Source: Dermatophilaceae bacterium (GTDB lineage: Bacteria; Actinomycetota; Actinomycetes; Actinomycetales; Dermatophilaceae). From it: DNA of 7,811 bases. Below are positions 6,876 through 7,811 of the stretch, in pieces. The stretch lies in the NCBI GenBank assembly GCA_013361975.1, contig JABFXB010000295.1:1-7811 (forward strand). The letters are read 5' to 3'. The stretch's first letter is position 1. Each line of letters opens with the position of its first letter. The notes beneath the pieces were generated by a model. That model had not been told where the DNA came from. It worked only from the letters and a program-made list of their open reading frames with translations, and ran no database searches. A program made the translations under genes and the position numbers.

Positions 6876-6889
6876 ACTAAGCGCTTGCT
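6876..6889. promoter_or_regulatory. TetR-type operator candidate upstream of the thiolase gene
   Basis: ACTAAGCGCTTGCT on the plus strand reads AGCAAGCGCTTAGT on the thiolase strand. The core AAGCGCTT is a perfect 8-bp palindrome. The site matches the published KstR2 consensus AnCAAGnnCTTGnT except at one base (A for G). It lies 34 bp upstream of the thiolase start and just downstream of a possible -10 (TACCAT, minus strand, 6905–6900), a position suited to repression. Which TetR-family regulator would bind is inference; none is encoded in the window. Confidence 0.45.
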
Positions 6890-6966
6890 CAGTCAGTCGA
6901 TGGTAGGACGTCCTCGCACCCGTTGGACAGGGCGTCGCCCATGACCTGCGTCTCGCCTGGCCCCGC

Positions 6967-6972
6967 TAGGCT
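6967..6972 (+). promoter_or_regulatory. Candidate -10 element for the lipoprotein gene
   Basis: TAGGCT matches the actinobacterial -10 pattern TANNNT. The best upstream partner, ATGACC at 6941–6946, resembles TTGACA but leaves a long 20-bp spacer. A start about 7 bp downstream would place the first leader hairpin almost at the 5' end of the transcript and give a leader near 78 nt. Confidence 0.3.
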
Positions 6973-6981
6973 GACCGGGTT

Positions 6982-7003
6982 GCCGGCGCTCGCCAGCGCC
7001 GGC
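6982..7003 (+). promoter_or_regulatory. Leader hairpin 1 of the lipoprotein gene
   Basis: A perfect 9-bp inverted repeat, GCCGGCGCT and AGCGCCGGC, around the 4-nt loop CGCC. No gene on this strand ends upstream, so it is not a terminator for a gene seen here; a 5'-leader stabilising or regulatory stem is more likely. Confidence 0.5.
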
Positions 7004-7005
7004 CC

Positions 7006-7029
7006 GGTCCGGAGGGCTCTCCCCGGACC
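7006..7029 (+). promoter_or_regulatory. Leader hairpin 2 of the lipoprotein gene
   Basis: A perfect 7-bp inverted repeat, GGTCCGG and CCGGACC, with a 10-nt loop, two bases after hairpin 1. It ends 27 bp before the lipoprotein ATG and 11 bp before the G-run that may serve as ribosome binding site. Confidence 0.45.
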
Positions 7030-7056
7030 CCCGACGACCAGGGGGCACCACCCACC

Positions 7057-7811
7057 ATGAAGACCTTCCCGACCCGTGTCGTCGCCGTGTCCGGCGCCAT
7101 CGCGATCAGCCTCGGCGCGGCCGCGTGCTCGAAGTCCGACACGCCCACCGCAGGCACGAGCGGCACGACGGCCCCCACGAGCTCCGCAGCGTCCGCCACG
7201 TCCGAGGGGGGCAACTCCCCGCAGGCCTCCGAGATCCTGAGCAAGGCCAAGACCAGCGCCCTCGCGGCCAAGTCGGGTGCCTTCGTCGGGCAGGTCGACC
7301 AGAGCGGCAAGACGATCAAGATCGACTTCAAGGGCACGAGCGACGGCAAGGACGCCGACATCACGATCGACATGGAGGGTGACGGCAAGGCCCGCGTCAT
7401 CTCCCTCGCCGACGGGGTCTACATCCAGGCCGACGCGGAGTTCTGGAAGAAGCAGGGCGCTCCGGCGTCGGTGCAGAAGGCCGGCAACAAGTTCATCAAG
7501 GCACCCACCTCGGCCAGTGCCATGACCCAGAGCCTGAGCCTCAAGACCTTCCTCGAGAAGGCCTTCGGCGCCGTGAAACCGAGCCAGCTCGCCGAGGACG
7601 TCGCCAGCGCGGACGTCAACGGGGTCCCGTGCTGGGTGCTCACCGACAAGAAGGGCAAGGCCGAGGGCGCGCTCTACGTCTCGAAGGACAAGTTCGAGGT
7701 CGTGCGCTTCACCGGCTCGTCCGCCAGCCCGGGCCAGCTCGACTTCTCCAAGTGGAACGAGGACCTCGGCATCAAGGCGCCCGCTGCCTCCGAGATCATG
7801 AAGATCGGCTG
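7057..7811 (+). CDS. LprG/LppX-like lipoprotein, runs to the window edge
   Basis: 251 complete codons are visible; the last two bases, TG, could begin a TGA stop one base beyond the window. A basic start (MKTFPTR) and hydrophobic core (8–22) are followed by GAAAC, a lipobox with Cys24 as the lipidation site; position -3 is Ala rather than the usual Leu/Val/Ile, so the box is acceptable but not ideal. Residues ~25–58 form a Ser/Thr/Ala-rich linker. The rest resembles the LolA-like fold of the LppX/LprG family: alternating strands such as KTIKIDFKGTSDGKDADITI (86–105), ADGVYIQADAEFWKKQG (118–134) and PCWVLTDKKG (190–199). Known members of the family bind lipids or glycolipids in a hydrophobic cavity and help move them to the cell surface. 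The ATG at 7057 has only a weak ribosome site (AGGGGG, 7040–7045, 11-nt spacer). Confidence is high for a lipoprotein and moderate for the family. Confidence 0.82.
   Translation, partial: MKTFPTRVVAVSGAIAISLGAAACSKSDTPTAGTSGTTAPTSSAASATSEGGNSPQASEILSKAKTSALAAKSGAFVGQVDQSGKTIKIDFKGTSDGKDADITIDMEGDGKARVISLADGVYIQADAEFWKKQGAPASVQKAGNKFIKAPTSASAMTQSLSLKTFLEKAFGAVKPSQLAEDVASADVNGVPCWVLTDKKGKAEGALYVSKDKFEVVRFTGSSASPGQLDFSKWNEDLGIKAPAASEIMKIG

Overview
The window is GC-rich DNA (I assumed about 70% GC for estimates) and looks like an actinobacterial chromosome. Codons end mostly in G or C, GTG starts are frequent, and the gene order ftsB–DUF501–ppx is typical of Actinobacteria (in Mycobacterium tuberculosis it follows eno, around Rv1024–Rv1026). 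An MptB-type mannosyltransferase and an LprG/LppX-like lipoprotein fit the same phylum. A member of Intrasporangiaceae/Dermatophilaceae or a neighbouring Micrococcales family is my guess, but the sequence does not prove it.

Layout. (1) 1–2248, + strand: the 3' part of an FtsB/DivIC-type division protein, a DUF501 protein, and an exopolyphosphatase overlapping it by 8 bp; this is one apparent operon. (2) 2246–2289: an inverted repeat between convergent genes. (3) 2297–3904, - strand: a polyprenol-phosphomannose-dependent alpha-1,6-mannosyltransferase of the MptB type, with a hairpin in its leader. (4) 4094–4168, - strand: a 75-nt tRNA with anticodon UAA and a short variable loop, which is unusual for leucine. 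(5) 4307–5516, + strand: a Bax inhibitor-1/YccA-type membrane protein, then a 107-aa protein 4 bp downstream. (6) 5533–5607: a 46-bp perfect palindrome plus a third copy of its arm, between convergent genes. (7) 5618–6841, - strand: a complete thiolase with a TetR-type operator candidate upstream. (8) 6967–7811, + strand: a leader with two tandem hairpins and a lipoprotein gene that runs to the window edge.

The genes are mostly housekeeping: septum assembly, polyphosphate turnover, lipoglycan synthesis and acyl-CoA metabolism. I see no phage, transposon, CRISPR or defence genes, and no gene-free stretch longer than 300 bases.

The most striking signal lies at the DNA level. GTATGCCG occurs eight times in 7.8 kb, four times on each strand, in different reading frames and once outside genes, against about 0.3 expected by my hand estimate. 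All eight fit GTATGCCGNC. Every TAT or ATA trinucleotide in the window (nine in total) lies inside TATGCC/GGCATA. This looks like a dispersed functional DNA word, similar in density to the uptake sequences of naturally competent bacteria, although its function cannot be told from this window.
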